In this document: piece after piece, positions 1 through 9,366 of the stretch
Layout of the letters: every line of letters begins with the position of its first letter
Position numbering within the stretch: position 1 is the first letter of the stretch
Source: Sphingomonas trueperi
GTDB taxonomy: Bacteria; Pseudomonadota; Alphaproteobacteria; Sphingomonadales; Sphingomonadaceae
Direction: 5' to 3'
Assembly: GCF_011927635.1 (NCBI RefSeq)
Contig: NZ_JAATJB010000001.1
Span: forward strand, 310,001-374,000
Length of the DNA stretch: 64,000 nucleotides
Notes under the pieces: model-generated
Seen by the model: only the letters and a program-made list of their open reading frames with translations
Databases searched by the model: none
What the model was told of the DNA's origin: nothing
Translations under genes and position numbers: made by a program

Positions 1-21
1 GTCCATCGACGGCCTGCCCGA

Positions 22-2928
22 TTACAGCGTACGTTCGCGCAGCTCGACTTCGTAGGTTTCGAGGTAATCGCCGGCCTTGATGTCCACGAAGTTCTGCGTG
101 AACGTCACGCCGCACTCGAGACCTGCGCGTACTTCGGCGACGTCGTCCTTGAACCTACGCAGCGAAGCGATCTCGCCGGTGTAGATGATGACGTCGTTGC
201 GCGTGATGCGTGCCTTGAGCGCCTTGCGGATGAAGCCGTCGACGACCAGCAGACCGGCTGCCTTGCCGTGCTTGCCCGCCGAGAAGACTTCCTTGATCTC
301 GGCACGGCCCACCACGGTCTCGAACGCTTCCGGACCCAGCTCGCCCGCCATGCCGGCGCGGATCTCGTCGGTCAGGTCGTAGATGACGTCGTAGTACTTC
401 AACGCCACCTTGTTCCGCTCGGCGATCTCGCGCGCCTTGGCGTTGGCACGGACGTTGAAGCCGATGATCGGCGCACCGCTGGCCGCTGCCAGCGAAACGT
501 CGCTCTCGGTGATGCCGCCCACGCCCGAGTGCAGGATGCGCACCCGGATGTCGTCGTTGCCCAGCTTGCTCAGCGCACCCACGATCGCCTCGGTCGACCC
601 TTGCGTGTCGGCCTTGACCACTACCGGATACTCGATCGCCTGCTTGTCCTTGAGCGCGGAGAACATGCTCTCCAGGCTCGCCGGTGCCTGCGTCGTGCGC
701 TTCTGGAGCAGCACGCCCTGGCGATATTCCGCAACCTCGCGGGCACGCGCTTCGCTCTCGACCACCTGCATCGGATCGCCGGCCGACGGCACGCCCGAGA
801 TGCCGAGCACCTCGACCGGCATCGCCGGGCCCGCTTCCTTGATCTGGCGCCCCTTGTCGTCGATCATCGCACGGACCTTGCCGCTCTCCGCGCCGACGAC
901 GAACACGTCGCCCACGCGCAGCGTGCCGCGGTTGACGAGGATCGTCGCGACCGGGCCGCGGCCCTTGTCGAGCTTCGCCTCGATCACGGTGCCCTCGGCC
1001 TCGCGATCGGGGTTGGCGCGCAGTTCGAGCAGTTCGGCCTGGAGCTGGATCTTCTCGATCAGCGCGTCGAGGCCGATCTTCTTCAGCGCCGAGACTTCGA
1101 CGTTCTGGACGTCGCCGCCCATCTCCTCGACGATCACCTCGTGCTCGAGCAGGCGCTCGCGCACCTTTTGCGGGTTGGCGCTGTCGAGGTCGACCTTGTT
1201 GATCGCCACGATCATCGGCACGCCGGCCGCCTTGGTGTGATTGATCGCCTCGATCGTCTGCGGCATCAGCCCGTCGTTCGCGGCCACCACCAGCACCACA
1301 ATGTCGGTGACGTTGGCACCGCGTGCGCGCATCTCCGAGAAGGCTTCGTGGCCCGGCGTGTCGAGGAAGGTGATCTTTGACTTGTCCTTCAGGGTGACCT
1401 GATAGGCGCCGATATGCTGGGTGATGCCACCGGCTTCGCCGCGGACCACATCGGTGCCGCGCAGCGCGTCGAGCAGCGAGGTCTTGCCGTGGTCGACGTG
1501 CCCCATGATCGTGACGACCGGCGGGCGCGGCTGCAGCTTGTCCTCGGGATCGAGCTCGGTATCGATCTGGAGATCAACGTCGCTCTCGCTGACGCGCTGC
1601 ACGTTGTGACCGAAATCGGTGACCAGCAGTTCGGCGGTATCCTGGTCGATCGACTGATTGACCGTGACCATCATGCCCATCTTGAACAGGGCCTTCACCA
1701 GGTCCGCACCCTTTTCGGCCATGCGGTTGGCGAGTTCCTGCACGGTGATCGCCTCGGGCACCACCACGTCGCGGACCTGCTTGACCTGCGGCTCGCGCGG
1801 GCCGCCATAGGAGCGGCGATGCTCCTTCTCACGGGCGCGCTTCAGCGCCGCGAGGCTGCGCGCACGCGCACCATCGTCGCCACCGAGCGCACGCGTAACG
1901 GTGAGCTTGCCCGACTGGCGGCGATCGTCGCCCTTGCGGTCGCGCGACGGCTTGGCCGGATCGGCACCCGGGCGGCGCGGCGCGGCGCCGGGACCCGAAG
2001 GGGCCGGACGCGCGGCACCGGCGCCAGCGGCGGGACGCTGCTGGTTCTGGTTCTGCTGCGGTGCCTGCTGCGTCTGCTGGGTCGCGGCAGGGGCTGCCTG
2101 CTGCGGCTCGGGCTTGGGCTGCGGCTTGGGGATTTCCGGACGCACGACCGGCGTGAAGCGGCGCGGCGCGGGCAGCGACGCATCGAGCTGCAGCGTGATC
2201 GGCCCCTGCGGGATCGGACGGCGCGGCGGCTGCGCGGGCGCGGCCGGCTTGGGCGCTGCGGCCTGCGGCTGGGCCGGCTTGGGCGCCGCCGGCTGCTGCG
2301 GGGCAGCGGCCGGGGGTGCCGCCGGAGCAGGCGCGGCCGCGGGAGTCGGCTCCGGCGTCGGAGCGGGCGCGGGGGCCGGAGCCTCCGCTACCACGTCCGG
2401 CTTCGGTTCCGGGGCGGGCGCAGGAGCCGGCGTCGGCTCGGGTGCGGCGGCTTCGGCCGGGGCGGCTGCCGCCTCGGCCTGGGCACGCGCACGCTCTTCG
2501 GCGCGGCGACGTTCCTCTTCCTGCGCCTCGGCACGGAGGCGCTCGTCGCGACGACGCGCTTCCTCCAGCGCCTGCATGCGCTGTTCCTCGGCCTCGCGGA
2601 GCAGCTTGGCCTGACGCTCCTGGGGCGAGAGATTGTCCATCGGCTTGCGCGGCGGCTGGACAGCGGCGCGCGGCGCCTGCTGCTGCGGGGCAGCGGGACG
2701 GGGAGCCTGAGCAGCCGGAGCCTCGGGCGCAGCGGCAGGGGCCGGCGTCGACTCGTCGATCGGCGCACCCTGCGGGCCGAGAACACGGCGACGCTTGACC
2801 TCCACGACCACGGTGTTGGAACGGCCATGGCTGAAGCTCTGCTTCACCTTGCCGGTTTCCACCGTGCGCTTCAGACCCAGCGGTGCGCGCATGCCCAGTT
2901 TCGGCTTGTCGTTTTCGGTGTCGCTCAT
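22..2928 (-). CDS. infB: Translation initiation factor IF-2
   Basis: GTPase that delivers initiator fMet-tRNA to the 30S subunit and promotes subunit joining. The product is about 968 residues: a short basic N-terminus, a long Pro/Ala/Gln-rich and charged linker (about residues 60-390), then the GTPase core with the P-loop GHVDHGKTS near residue 475, DTPGH and NKVD motifs, followed by the beta-barrel and C-terminal fMet-tRNA-binding domains. I chose the ATG at 2928 (MSDTENDK) because a GAGGAA-like ribosome site lies about 13 bases upstream; a TTG four codons earlier overlaps the preceding stop and is less likely. It is the last gene seen in rimP-nusA-ylxR-infB and starts 4 bases after ylxR. 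The low-complexity linker is typical of alphaproteobacterial IF-2. Only 21 bases remain to its left. Confidence 0.97.
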   Translation of the reverse strand: MSDTENDKPKLGMRAPLGLKRTVETGKVKQSFSHGRSNTVVVEVKRRRVLGPQGAPIDESTPAPAAAPEAPAAQAPRPAAPQQQAPRAAVQPPRKPMDNLSPQERQAKLLREAEEQRMQALEEARRRDERLRAEAQEEERRRAEERARAQAEAAAAPAEAAAPEPTPAPAPAPEPKPDVVAEAPAPAPAPTPEPTPAAAPAPAAPPAAAPQQPAAPKPAQPQAAAPKPAAPAQPPRRPIPQGPITLQLDASLPAPRRFTPVVRPEIPKPQPKPEPQQAAPAATQQTQQAPQQNQNQQRPAAGAGAARPAPSGPGAAPRRPGADPAKPSRDRKGDDRRQSGKLTVTRALGGDDGARARSLAALKRAREKEHRRSYGGPREPQVKQVRDVVVPEAITVQELANRMAEKGADLVKALFKMGMMVTVNQSIDQDTAELLVTDFGHNVQRVSESDVDLQIDTELDPEDKLQPRPPVVTIMGHVDHGKTSLLDALRGTDVVRGEAGGITQHIGAYQVTLKDKSKITFLDTPGHEAFSEMRARGANVTDIVVLVVAANDGLMPQTIEAINHTKAAGVPMIVAINKVDLDSANPQKVRERLLEHEVIVEEMGGDVQNVEVSALKKIGLDALIEKIQLQAELLELRANPDREAEGTVIEAKLDKGRGPVATILVNRGTLRVGDVFVVGAESGKVRAMIDDKGRQIKEAGPAMPVEVLGISGVPSAGDPMQVVESEARAREVAEYRQGVLLQKRTTQAPASLESMFSALKDKQAIEYPVVVKADTQGSTEAIVGALSKLGNDDIRVRILHSGVGGITESDVSLAAASGAPIIGFNVRANAKAREIAERNKVALKYYDVIYDLTDEIRAGMAGELGPEAFETVVGRAEIKEVFSAGKHGKAAGLLVVDGFIRKALKARITRNDVIIYTGEIASLRRFKDDVAEVRAGLECGVTFTQNFVDIKAGDYLETYEVELRERTL

Positions 2929-2932
2929 GCGG

Positions 2933-3637
2933 CTACTCAAGTTCCTCGATAATGTTCGTCGTCAATGGCACGGCGGACGGCAAAGCCGATGCGCCTTGCG
3001 ATTCGGAATCGCAAGACACGGGATCAGGTTCGGGTCCGATAAAGTGCAGCCAGCGATCGAGCGCTTCGCTCGTCCGTTGCGCCGCCCGGGCGTCGATGAG
3101 TCCGGCGTGTACCACATTTTCGCGGCCTAACGCCAAGGACAATATGGTGCGCGAGACCGGCAATGTTAAGCCCTTGAGGGCAGAACCTTCCCGATCCGAG
3201 CCAACCCGCCACGCCTGGGCCAGCTTTCGGCTGCCGTCGTCGCGGGCGTCGGATGCGTGGAGCAGCAGATGGAGTCGGCCGCTGCGCGCGGCCTTTTCGA
3301 TCCGCTCGGCGCCGATCACCACATAGCCAGCCTTCGCCTCCAGCCCCAGCCGGTCGAGCGCGGCGCGCTGCAGCTGGGCGGCGATCCGGTCTTCCAGATC
3401 GTCCGGAATGCGAATCTCGCCGGTGCGGAAGCTGCGCGAGAGCGCGCCCTTCAGCCTGCCCTTGTCGCGCGACGCCGCCAGCCCCGCCTTGTCGACGGAG
3501 ATCCAGGCGCCGCGGCCGGGGGCCTTGGCACGGATGTCGGGCAGCACCTCGCCCTCGGGCGAAAGCACGAGTCGGATCAGCCCTTCCCGCGGCGATTCCT
3601 CGCGCGACAGGATGCAGGTGCGTACCGCGTCGGTCAT
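2933..3637 (-). CDS. YlxR/DUF448 RNA-binding protein with L7Ae-like C-terminal domain
   Basis: Small RNA-binding protein of the nusA-infB operon, 234 residues. Residues 1-85 match the DUF448 (YlxR) fold: a CILSREE start, then a GRGAW core and a lysine/arginine-rich helix, as in the family whose Bacillus member binds RNase P RNA. Residues about 95-190 look like the ribosomal L7Ae-type domain (AGYVVIGAERIEKA, then a hydrophobic LLLHASDA strand) that is fused to YlxR in many alphaproteobacteria. The tail after residue 205 is weakly conserved. The ATG at 3637 follows a GAGGGG ribosome site. It lies between nusA and infB, which fits a role in translation or transcription-coupled RNA handling. The exact function in this lineage is not known. 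Confidence 0.9.
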   Translation of the reverse strand: MTDAVRTCILSREESPREGLIRLVLSPEGEVLPDIRAKAPGRGAWISVDKAGLAASRDKGRLKGALSRSFRTGEIRIPDDLEDRIAAQLQRAALDRLGLEAKAGYVVIGAERIEKAARSGRLHLLLHASDARDDGSRKLAQAWRVGSDREGSALKGLTLPVSRTILSLALGRENVVHAGLIDARAAQRTSEALDRWLHFIGPEPDPVSCDSESQGASALPSAVPLTTNIIEELE

Positions 3638-3694
3638 CGTCCCCTCCCGTGGCCGAGAGGGGGGATGTCCAGTGCCAATGTCAGTCGGCGCGTA

Positions 3695-5314
3695 TCATTG
3701 TTCGGAGTCCGCAATTGCGTCCTCCTCGCCTGCTTCCGCAGGTTCTTCATCGGCGAACCAATGGGCGCGGGCCGCCATGATGATCTCGTTGCCCTGTTCG
3801 TCGCTCAGGCCGTACTCCGCCAGGATGCCGCCCTTGGGCTCCTTGCGGGGGGTGTCGTCGCCGCGGCGACGCGGCTCGGCGCGCTTCTTCTCGACCAACT
3901 CGTCGGTCGCCAGGTCGGCGAGGTCGTCGAGCGTCTTGATGCCCGCCTTGCCGAGCGTGACCAGCATCGCTTCGGTGAGGTACGGCATGGTGGTGAGGTC
4001 GTCCTCGACACCGAGCGCGCGGCGTGCCTCGCGATTGGCTTCCTCGCGGCGCTCCAGCGCTTCCTGGGCGCGGTTCTGGAGTTCCTGCGCGAGGTCCTCG
4101 TCGAAGCCCTCGATCGTGGCCAGTTCCTCGATCTCGACATAGGCGACTTCTTCCAGCGCACCGAAGCCTTCGGCGACCAGCAGCTGGGCCAGCGTCTCGT
4201 CGACGTCGAGCTCGTTCTGGAACATCTCCGAACGCTCGACGAATTCCTTCTGGCGCTTCTCGCTCGCATCCGCCTCGGTGAGGATGTCGATCGCCTTGCC
4301 GGTCAGCTGCGACGCCAGGCGCACATTCTGGCCGCGACGGCCGATCGCCAGGCTCAGCTGATCGTCGGGGACGACCACTTCGATGCGGTCCTCTTCCTCG
4401 TCGATCACGACGCGGCTGACGTTCGCCGGCTGCAGCGCGTTGACGACGAAGGTGGCGGTGTCCGGCGACCAGGGGATGATGTCGATCTTCTCGCCCTGCA
4501 TCTCCTGCACGACGGCCTGCACGCGGCTGCCCTTCATGCCGACGCAGGCGCCGACCGGATCGATCGAGCCGTCATGGCTGATCACGCCGATCTTGGCGCG
4601 GCTGCCCGGGTCGCGGGCGGCGGCCTTGATCTCGATGATGCCGTCGTAGATTTCAGGCACTTCCTGCGCGAACAGCTTCTTCATGAACTCGGGGTGCGCC
4701 CGGCTCAGGAAGATCTGCGGCCCGCGATTCTCGCGGCGGACGTTGAGCACCACCGAGCGGACGCGATCGCCGACGCGCACCACTTCGCGCGGGATCTGCT
4801 GGTCGCGGCGGATCACGCCTTCGGCGCGGCCCAGGTCGACGACGACATGGCCGAACTCGACGCGCTTCACCACACCGGTGATGATCTCGTTCACCCGGTC
4901 CTTGAACTCGTCATACTGGCGCTCGCGCTCGGCGTCGCGAACCTTCTGGAAGATGATCTGCTTCGAGGCCTGCGCCTGGATGCGGCCGAACTCGATCGGG
5001 GGCAGCGGATCGACGATGAAGTCGCCGACCTTCGCGCCCTTCTGGAGCTTCTCGGCACCCTTGAGGTCGACCTGCTTGAAATAATCGTCGACCTGCTCGA
5101 CCACTTCGACGACGCGCCACAGGCGCAGATCGCCCGAAACCGGATCGAGCTTCGCGCGAATGTCGTTCTCGACGCCGTAGCGGTTCTTCGCGGCGCGCTG
5201 GATCGCGTCTTCCATCGCCTCGATGACGATGGCCTTGTCGATCAGCTTTTCCTTCGCGACCGAATCGGCGATCGCGAGCAGCTCGGCCTTGTTGGCAGAA
5301 ATGGCGGTGGCCAT
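3695..5314 (-). CDS. nusA: Transcription termination/antitermination factor NusA
   Basis: RNA polymerase-associated factor controlling pausing, termination and antitermination. The 539 residues show the expected order: N-terminal RNAP-binding domain (about 1-125), S1 domain (about 135-200), two KH domains (about 210-345, with VGACVGMKGSR and AIGRRGQNVRLA), then C-terminal helix-hairpin-helix acidic repeats (about 365-490) and an acidic tail. Start ATG at 5314 follows an AAGGA site and sits 6 bases after the rimP stop. Part of the rimP-nusA-ylxR-infB transcription unit; the 57 bases to ylxR hold no further gene. Confidence 0.97.
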   Translation of the reverse strand: MATAISANKAELLAIADSVAKEKLIDKAIVIEAMEDAIQRAAKNRYGVENDIRAKLDPVSGDLRLWRVVEVVEQVDDYFKQVDLKGAEKLQKGAKVGDFIVDPLPPIEFGRIQAQASKQIIFQKVRDAERERQYDEFKDRVNEIITGVVKRVEFGHVVVDLGRAEGVIRRDQQIPREVVRVGDRVRSVVLNVRRENRGPQIFLSRAHPEFMKKLFAQEVPEIYDGIIEIKAAARDPGSRAKIGVISHDGSIDPVGACVGMKGSRVQAVVQEMQGEKIDIIPWSPDTATFVVNALQPANVSRVVIDEEEDRIEVVVPDDQLSLAIGRRGQNVRLASQLTGKAIDILTEADASEKRQKEFVERSEMFQNELDVDETLAQLLVAEGFGALEEVAYVEIEELATIEGFDEDLAQELQNRAQEALERREEANREARRALGVEDDLTTMPYLTEAMLVTLGKAGIKTLDDLADLATDELVEKKRAEPRRRGDDTPRKEPKGGILAEYGLSDEQGNEIIMAARAHWFADEEPAEAGEEDAIADSEQ

Positions 5315-5320
5315 CCGGGC

Positions 5321-5869
5321 TTATCCTTCTACTTCGATAATCTTGTCGGCGCCCTCGGCAGAGAGCGGCGCGGTGGCGGCGATCAGGCGATCGGTCATCG
5401 TCAGCTTGGCATCCTCGATCGCCGCGAACGGGAGCACATGGTGCGTCTCGTCCTGCGTCACGATCGTGATGGTGCCCGCGTCCTTGTCGATGCCGGCGAG
5501 ATCGCCCTTGAACTGCTTGCGCCCGTCAAGCTTCTCGGCGAGCGTGATGCGGGCCTCATGGCCCTTCCAGTCCTCGAAATCCTGCAGCCGGGTGAGCGGC
5601 CGGTCGATGCCCGGCGAGCTGACTTCCAGCCGATAGGCATGGTCGATCGGATCGCGACCCTCGGCTTCCAGCCGGTCGAGCAGGTCCGAGATGCGGCGCG
5701 ACAGATCGGCGCAATCGTCGATCGTCAGCTGGCGCGTATCCGGACGCTCGGCCATGATCTGCAGCGTGGGATCGCTCTGGCCGCCGAACATCTTCACGCG
5801 CACCAGGGCAAAGCCCAGCGCCTGCGCTTCGGTTTCGATCATCTTGGCCAGTTCGGCGAGATTCGCCAC
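5321..5869 (-). CDS. rimP: Ribosome maturation factor RimP
   Basis: 30S subunit maturation factor, 182 residues. The N-terminal alpha/beta domain (residues about 5-90, with YRLEVSSPGIDRPLT at its end, the family signature) is followed by a C-terminal SH3-like barrel (about 95-160). The start is a GTG at 5869 preceded by GGAG 7 bases upstream; no better ATG exists. First gene of the rimP-nusA-ylxR-infB operon, its promoter expected in the 224-base gap to the right. Confidence 0.95.
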   Translation of the reverse strand: MANLAELAKMIETEAQALGFALVRVKMFGGQSDPTLQIMAERPDTRQLTIDDCADLSRRISDLLDRLEAEGRDPIDHAYRLEVSSPGIDRPLTRLQDFEDWKGHEARITLAEKLDGRKQFKGDLAGIDKDAGTITIVTQDETHHVLPFAAIEDAKLTMTDRLIAATAPLSAEGADKIIEVEG

Positions 5870-6093
5870 ACACGTCTCCGGTTGAAATCAAGCAGCTTCG
5901 GTGCCGGTGCCTGGCGGCGCCGACCTCGATCATGTTTGACGATGTCCGAGAAAGCATCCGCGATATACGCAATCACGTGCGCCGGAGCAAGGGGGCGCCT
6001 CGCACCTTGCATCTTTTCGCGAACGAAAGTCGTTGCAACGCGCTGTAAAACCGGCTGCGTTCGCGACCGAACCATCGCCGGAGAGGATTCCCC
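5870..6093. other. Divergent intergenic region rimP / sugar dehydrogenase
   Basis: This 224-base gap separates the minus-strand rimP operon from the plus-strand dehydrogenase gene and should hold both promoters. I find a TTGACG and a GATATA on the plus strand but their spacing (20) is poor, so I do not call a promoter. GGAGAGGA about 10 bases before the ATG at 6094 is the dehydrogenase ribosome site. No tRNA-like or riboswitch-like structure was recognised. Confidence 0.4.
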
Positions 6094-7374
6094 ATGCCCC
6101 GTTCGCTGTTGCTGATACCGATATTGTTCGCCACCGCCTGCTCGTCGCCCGGCTCCAATGCCCAGCAGCCGACCGGGACGGCCGACACGCCGACACCGTT
6201 GCCGGTGCCGAGCGGCACGCCCGCCCCGCTGCCGGAGGGCGTGCCGTTCACCGCGATCCGCGTCGCCGATTTCGATTCGCCCTTCGCGCTCGCCTTCCTG
6301 CCCGACGGCGCCGCACTCGTGACCGAGAAGGCCGGGCAGCTGCAAGTTTGGGAGGTCAACCAGAAGGCGCAGGCGGTGACCGGGGTGCCCAAGGTCGCCG
6401 CCGGCGGCCAGGGCGGCCTGCTCGACGTGGCGCCCGCACCGGACTTCGCCAGCAGCAACACCATCTACTTCACCTATTCGGAGCCGCGCGCCAACGGCAG
6501 CGCGCTCGCGCTCGCCCGCGCCAAGCTTACCCGCGGCAAGGCGATGGCGCCGCGACTCGACAATGTGGAGGTGCTGTTCCGCTCGGGCGCGGACGGCGAC
6601 GGCGGCCAGTTCGGCGCGGTGATCGCCTTCGCACCCGACGGCAAGTCGCTGTTCCTCTCCTCGGGCGAGCGCCAGCGCTTCACCCCCGCGCAGGATCCCA
6701 ACCAGGCGATCGGCAAGATCCTGCACCTGACGCTCGACGGCAAGCCCGCCTCGGACAATCCGGACGCCGGCAAGGTCGGCGCGACCAGCGTGCAGGTCAT
6801 CGACCCGCCCGAGGACACCGAAGCCGCCAAGACCGCAAAGGGCCGCCCCTTCGCCTTCGACGGACCCAACCCGGCCCCGGCCTCGATCTGGAGCAGCGGA
6901 CACCGCAACCCGTACGGCCTCGTCTTCGATGCGGCCGGCAATCTGTGGGAGCACGAGATGGGCCCGCAGGGCGGCGACGAGCTCAACCTGATCGTCAAGG
7001 GCCGCAACTATGGCTGGCCCAACGTCTCGTTCGGCGAGAATTACAACAACAAGCCCATTCCCAAGCCCAAGGCGGGCGACGGCTATGAGCTGCCCAAGCT
7101 GCACTGGGTGCCGTCGATCTCGCCCGCGGGTCTGATCTACTACACCGGCAACGAGTTCCCGCAGTGGAAGGGTTCGCTGCTGATGGGCGCGATGTCCGGC
7201 CAAGCGCTGATCCGCATCGCGCTCGACGGCACCAATGCCCGCAAGGCCGACCAGTGGAACCTCGACATGCGCATCCGCGACGTGGCGCAGGGGCCGGACG
7301 GCTCGCTCTGGCTGCTGCAGGACGGCGCCAAGGGCGATGGCGGCTGGCTGATGCGGGTGACTCCGAAGAAGTGA
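6094..7374 (+). CDS. PQQ-dependent sugar dehydrogenase, lipoprotein (glucose/sorbosone dehydrogenase family)
   Basis: Likely periplasmic aldose dehydrogenase of the soluble-glucose-dehydrogenase/YliI type, 426 residues. A lipoprotein signal is visible: short basic start, hydrophobic stretch, and a lipobox ATA-C with the cysteine at residue 16. The mature part begins with a proline-rich spacer and then the six-bladed beta-propeller: FALAFLPDG near residue 65, GGQGGLLDVAPAPDF near 108, GHRNPYGLVFDAAGNLWEHEMGPQGGDELN near 270 (the conserved metal/PQQ region) and RIRDVAQGPDGSLW near 395. Electrons would pass to the respiratory chain. It stands alone, followed by a palindromic repeat. Whether it truly uses PQQ, and its sugar, cannot be told from sequence. 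Confidence 0.85.
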   Translation: MPRSLLLIPILFATACSSPGSNAQQPTGTADTPTPLPVPSGTPAPLPEGVPFTAIRVADFDSPFALAFLPDGAALVTEKAGQLQVWEVNQKAQAVTGVPKVAAGGQGGLLDVAPAPDFASSNTIYFTYSEPRANGSALALARAKLTRGKAMAPRLDNVEVLFRSGADGDGGQFGAVIAFAPDGKSLFLSSGERQRFTPAQDPNQAIGKILHLTLDGKPASDNPDAGKVGATSVQVIDPPEDTEAAKTAKGRPFAFDGPNPAPASIWSSGHRNPYGLVFDAAGNLWEHEMGPQGGDELNLIVKGRNYGWPNVSFGENYNNKPIPKPKAGDGYELPKLHWVPSISPAGLIYYTGNEFPQWKGSLLMGAMSGQALIRIALDGTNARKADQWNLDMRIRDVAQGPDGSLWLLQDGAKGDGGWLMRVTPKK

Positions 7375-7385
7375 AGCCGTGACAT

Positions 7386-7554
7386 TCCTCCCCGGGCGCA
7401 GCTCGGGGAGGGGGACCGCCGCCGCAGGCGGTGGTGGAGGGGCCGCCGCGCAAGCGGCGGTTTCCGCTCAATGCCAAGGCGAAGCGCGCCTGGCGGCGCG
7501 GCCCCTCCACCACGCTGCTGCGCAGCGCGGTCCCCCTCCCCCGTCGGGGGAGGA
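7386..7554. repeat. Two-armed palindromic element, family A, intergenic copy
   Basis: About 169 bp of inverted GC-rich modules filling the gap between the sugar dehydrogenase and the thioesterase. The outer ends are TCCTCCCC and GGGGAGGA, each carrying its own hairpin; inner modules GGTGGAGGGGCC and GGCCCCTCCACC face each other; two further short hairpins sit between. The same layout, with different loop sequences, occurs inside dnaE2 at 17850-18023, so this is a family and not a simple terminator. Confidence 0.8.
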
Positions 7555-7560
7555 TTTGCA

Positions 7561-7938
7561 TTACCGCACGATCAAAAAGTTCATCCGCGCGGCGGCGATC
7601 GGGCGGTCTTCCTCGTCCTGCCACGCCACCGCGCTGACATTCGCCACCCTGTTGCCCAGCCGCGTCACCGTGCCCCTGGCCCGCGTCTCCTTCTCGCGCC
7701 CGCCGCGCATGTAATCGACGGTGACGTTGACCGGCTTCACCTTCGCCCCGCATTCCGCCTCCAGCGCCTGGAGCAGCGCGCCGACCGCGGCCATCTCGAG
7801 CAACCCGCCGATCGCACCGCCGTGCAGGAACCCCGGTCGCCCGACGACATCGCCGGAAAAGGGCATGACCAATACCGGCGCATCCGCGCCCGGCTCGACG
7901 GTAAGCCCCAGCAGCTCGGCATAAGGAGGCAGCTTCAC
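7561..7938 (-). CDS. PaaI-family hotdog thioesterase
   Basis: Predicted acyl-CoA thioesterase, 125 residues, single hotdog domain. The motif RPGFLHGGAIGGLLEMAA (about 34-51) is the HGG-type active-site loop and central helix of the PaaI/YbgC-like 4HBT group; VDYMRGG follows on the next strand. Its ATG at 7938 overlaps the stop of the upstream thioesterase by four bases, so the two hotdog proteins are translationally coupled and might form a hetero-oligomer or act on related substrates. Substrate unknown. Confidence 0.85.
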   Translation of the reverse strand: MKLPPYAELLGLTVEPGADAPVLVMPFSGDVVGRPGFLHGGAIGGLLEMAAVGALLQALEAECGAKVKPVNVTVDYMRGGREKETRARGTVTRLGNRVANVSAVAWQDEEDRPIAAARMNFLIVR

Positions 7939-8387
7939 CAGTATCCCTCCGCCGCCATGAAGGTGCCGGCGACATGCGCGAGCGGATCGGCCGGATCGCC
8001 GTCATGCGCCTGCCCGCGGACGAACGCGATCGAACGCGTCAGCCGATAGCATTCGCAGCGCCCGATCACCGTCTGGCCCGTCCGCGCCGGCCGCAGATAG
8101 TCGATCCGGAGGTCGAGCGTCGCATGCGGCAGGAACTTGCCGACCTTGAGCCACACGGCGACGCTGCTCGCCATGTCCATCAGCGCCAGGATCGGCCCCG
8201 AGGCGAGCACGCCGGTCTCCTCCTGCCCCACCAGGTCGGCGCGCCAGGGCAGCTCCAGCTCGGACCAGTCGTCGCCATGATCGCGGTGCGCGACACCCAG
8301 GCGGCTGCCATGGTTGGGAAAGCGGAGCGCGAAGAAGGCGCGCGGATCGAACCGGGGCGGCGCCGGGGGATCGCTGGACTGGGACAT
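7935..8387 (-). CDS. Hotdog-fold thioesterase (acyl-CoA thioesterase-like)
   Basis: Second hotdog protein of the pair, 150 residues. The core GVLASGPILALMDMASSVAVW (about 62-82) aligns with the hotdog helix, with the usual HGG replaced by ASG; then THDL-like strands ATLDLRIDYLRPARTGQTV follow. I chose the ATG at 8387 (MSQSSDPP); the open frame extends further upstream but would overlap the divergent crotonase. It is divergent from the crotonase gene at 8467 and 4 bases overlap the next thioesterase, suggesting work on CoA thioesters in a shared pathway. Substrate unknown. Confidence 0.82.
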   Translation of the reverse strand: MSQSSDPPAPPRFDPRAFFALRFPNHGSRLGVAHRDHGDDWSELELPWRADLVGQEETGVLASGPILALMDMASSVAVWLKVGKFLPHATLDLRIDYLRPARTGQTVIGRCECYRLTRSIAFVRGQAHDGDPADPLAHVAGTFMAAEGYW

Positions 8388-8466
8388 ACCCGTTTTTCTA
8401 GCGCCACCATCTTGCCCGCGCAAATGCTTCGCCGCACATTGGCGGGCAACAAGAGAGGATGCCGGA

Positions 8467-9243
8467 ATGAGCGAGCGCGTGACCTGGACCATCGAGGGCG
8501 GCGTCGCCGATGTGCGGCTGAACCGGCCGGAAAAGATGAACGCGCTCGATCCCGCCATGATCGAAGGACTGCTGACGGCGATCGACACGCTCGGCCAGAC
8601 CGCCGGCCTGCGCGCGGTGGTCCTTTCCGGCGAAGGCCGCGCCTTCTGCGCGGGGCTGGACATGGCGAGCATGGCCAATGTCGGCGCGGACGTCGACATC
8701 GCGGCGCGGACGCACGGACTGGCCAACAGCTTCCAACAGGTCGCCTGGGGCTGGCGGACGCTGCCAGTGCCCGTGATCGCGGCGGTGCACGGCGTCGCAT
8801 TCGGCGGCGGGCTTCAGATTGCGAGCGGTGCGGACATCCGGGTCGCCGCACCCGAGACTCGGCTGTCGGTGATGGAGCTGAAATGGGGCATCGTGCCGGA
8901 CATGGCGGGCTTCGTGCTCTGGCGCGGCACCGTACGCGACGACGTGCTGCGCGAGCTCACCTATACCGCCCGCGAGTTCGATGCGGCGGACGCGCATACG
9001 TTCGGCTTCGTCACCCGGTTGGCGGAGGGTCCGCATGCCGAAGCAATGACGCTTGCCCATGCGATCGCCGCTCGCAATCCGGACGCGATCCGCGCCGCCA
9101 AGCGCCTCGCCAATCACGAAGGCGACGCAGCCGCGGTATTGCTGGCCGAGAGCGTCGAGCAGGCGGCGCTGCTCCGCACGCCGAACCAGATCGAGGCGGT
9201 GACAGCCAACCTGCAGAAGCGCAGCCCCCAGTTCCGCGACTAA
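8467..9243 (+). CDS. Crotonase / enoyl-CoA hydratase family protein
   Basis: Member of the crotonase superfamily, 258 residues, acting on an acyl-CoA thioester. Oxyanion-hole segments are visible at AFCAGLDMA (about 59-67) and AFGGGLQIA (about 112-120); MELKWGIVPDMAG (about 137-149) carries the glutamate region typical of hydratase-like members. ATG at 8467 follows AGAGGA. It is divergent from two hotdog thioesterases (80-base gap), a context suggesting fatty-acid or aromatic-acid degradation. The precise reaction (hydratase, isomerase or other) cannot be decided. Confidence 0.88.
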   Translation: MSERVTWTIEGGVADVRLNRPEKMNALDPAMIEGLLTAIDTLGQTAGLRAVVLSGEGRAFCAGLDMASMANVGADVDIAARTHGLANSFQQVAWGWRTLPVPVIAAVHGVAFGGGLQIASGADIRVAAPETRLSVMELKWGIVPDMAGFVLWRGTVRDDVLRELTYTAREFDAADAHTFGFVTRLAEGPHAEAMTLAHAIAARNPDAIRAAKRLANHEGDAAAVLLAESVEQAALLRTPNQIEAVTANLQKRSPQFRD

Positions 9244-9366
9244 CACGCCCATACCGCAACTTCAAAAGCTCGCGCTGCTCGCCCCGCCCCCGCCGAACGG
9301 GTTGCAGCCGCACGCGACACCTGCGAAACGGCCCGCGGTTTCAACCCAGACGGAGGGCGTGCGCCG

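Noticed and set aside
2250..2760. Pro/Ala/Gln-rich stretch of IF-2 as another repeat insertion
   Set aside because: Low-complexity linkers are normal for alphaproteobacterial IF-2 and no paired inverted arms were found.
3257..6115. A 952-codon plus-strand open frame opposite ylxR, nusA and rimP
   Set aside because: Antisense to three certain genes; composition typical of reverse-complement GC-rich coding sequence.
7386..7554. A simple rho-independent terminator after the sugar dehydrogenase
   Set aside because: There are several hairpins and no T-run, and the same architecture recurs within dnaE2, which marks a repeat element.
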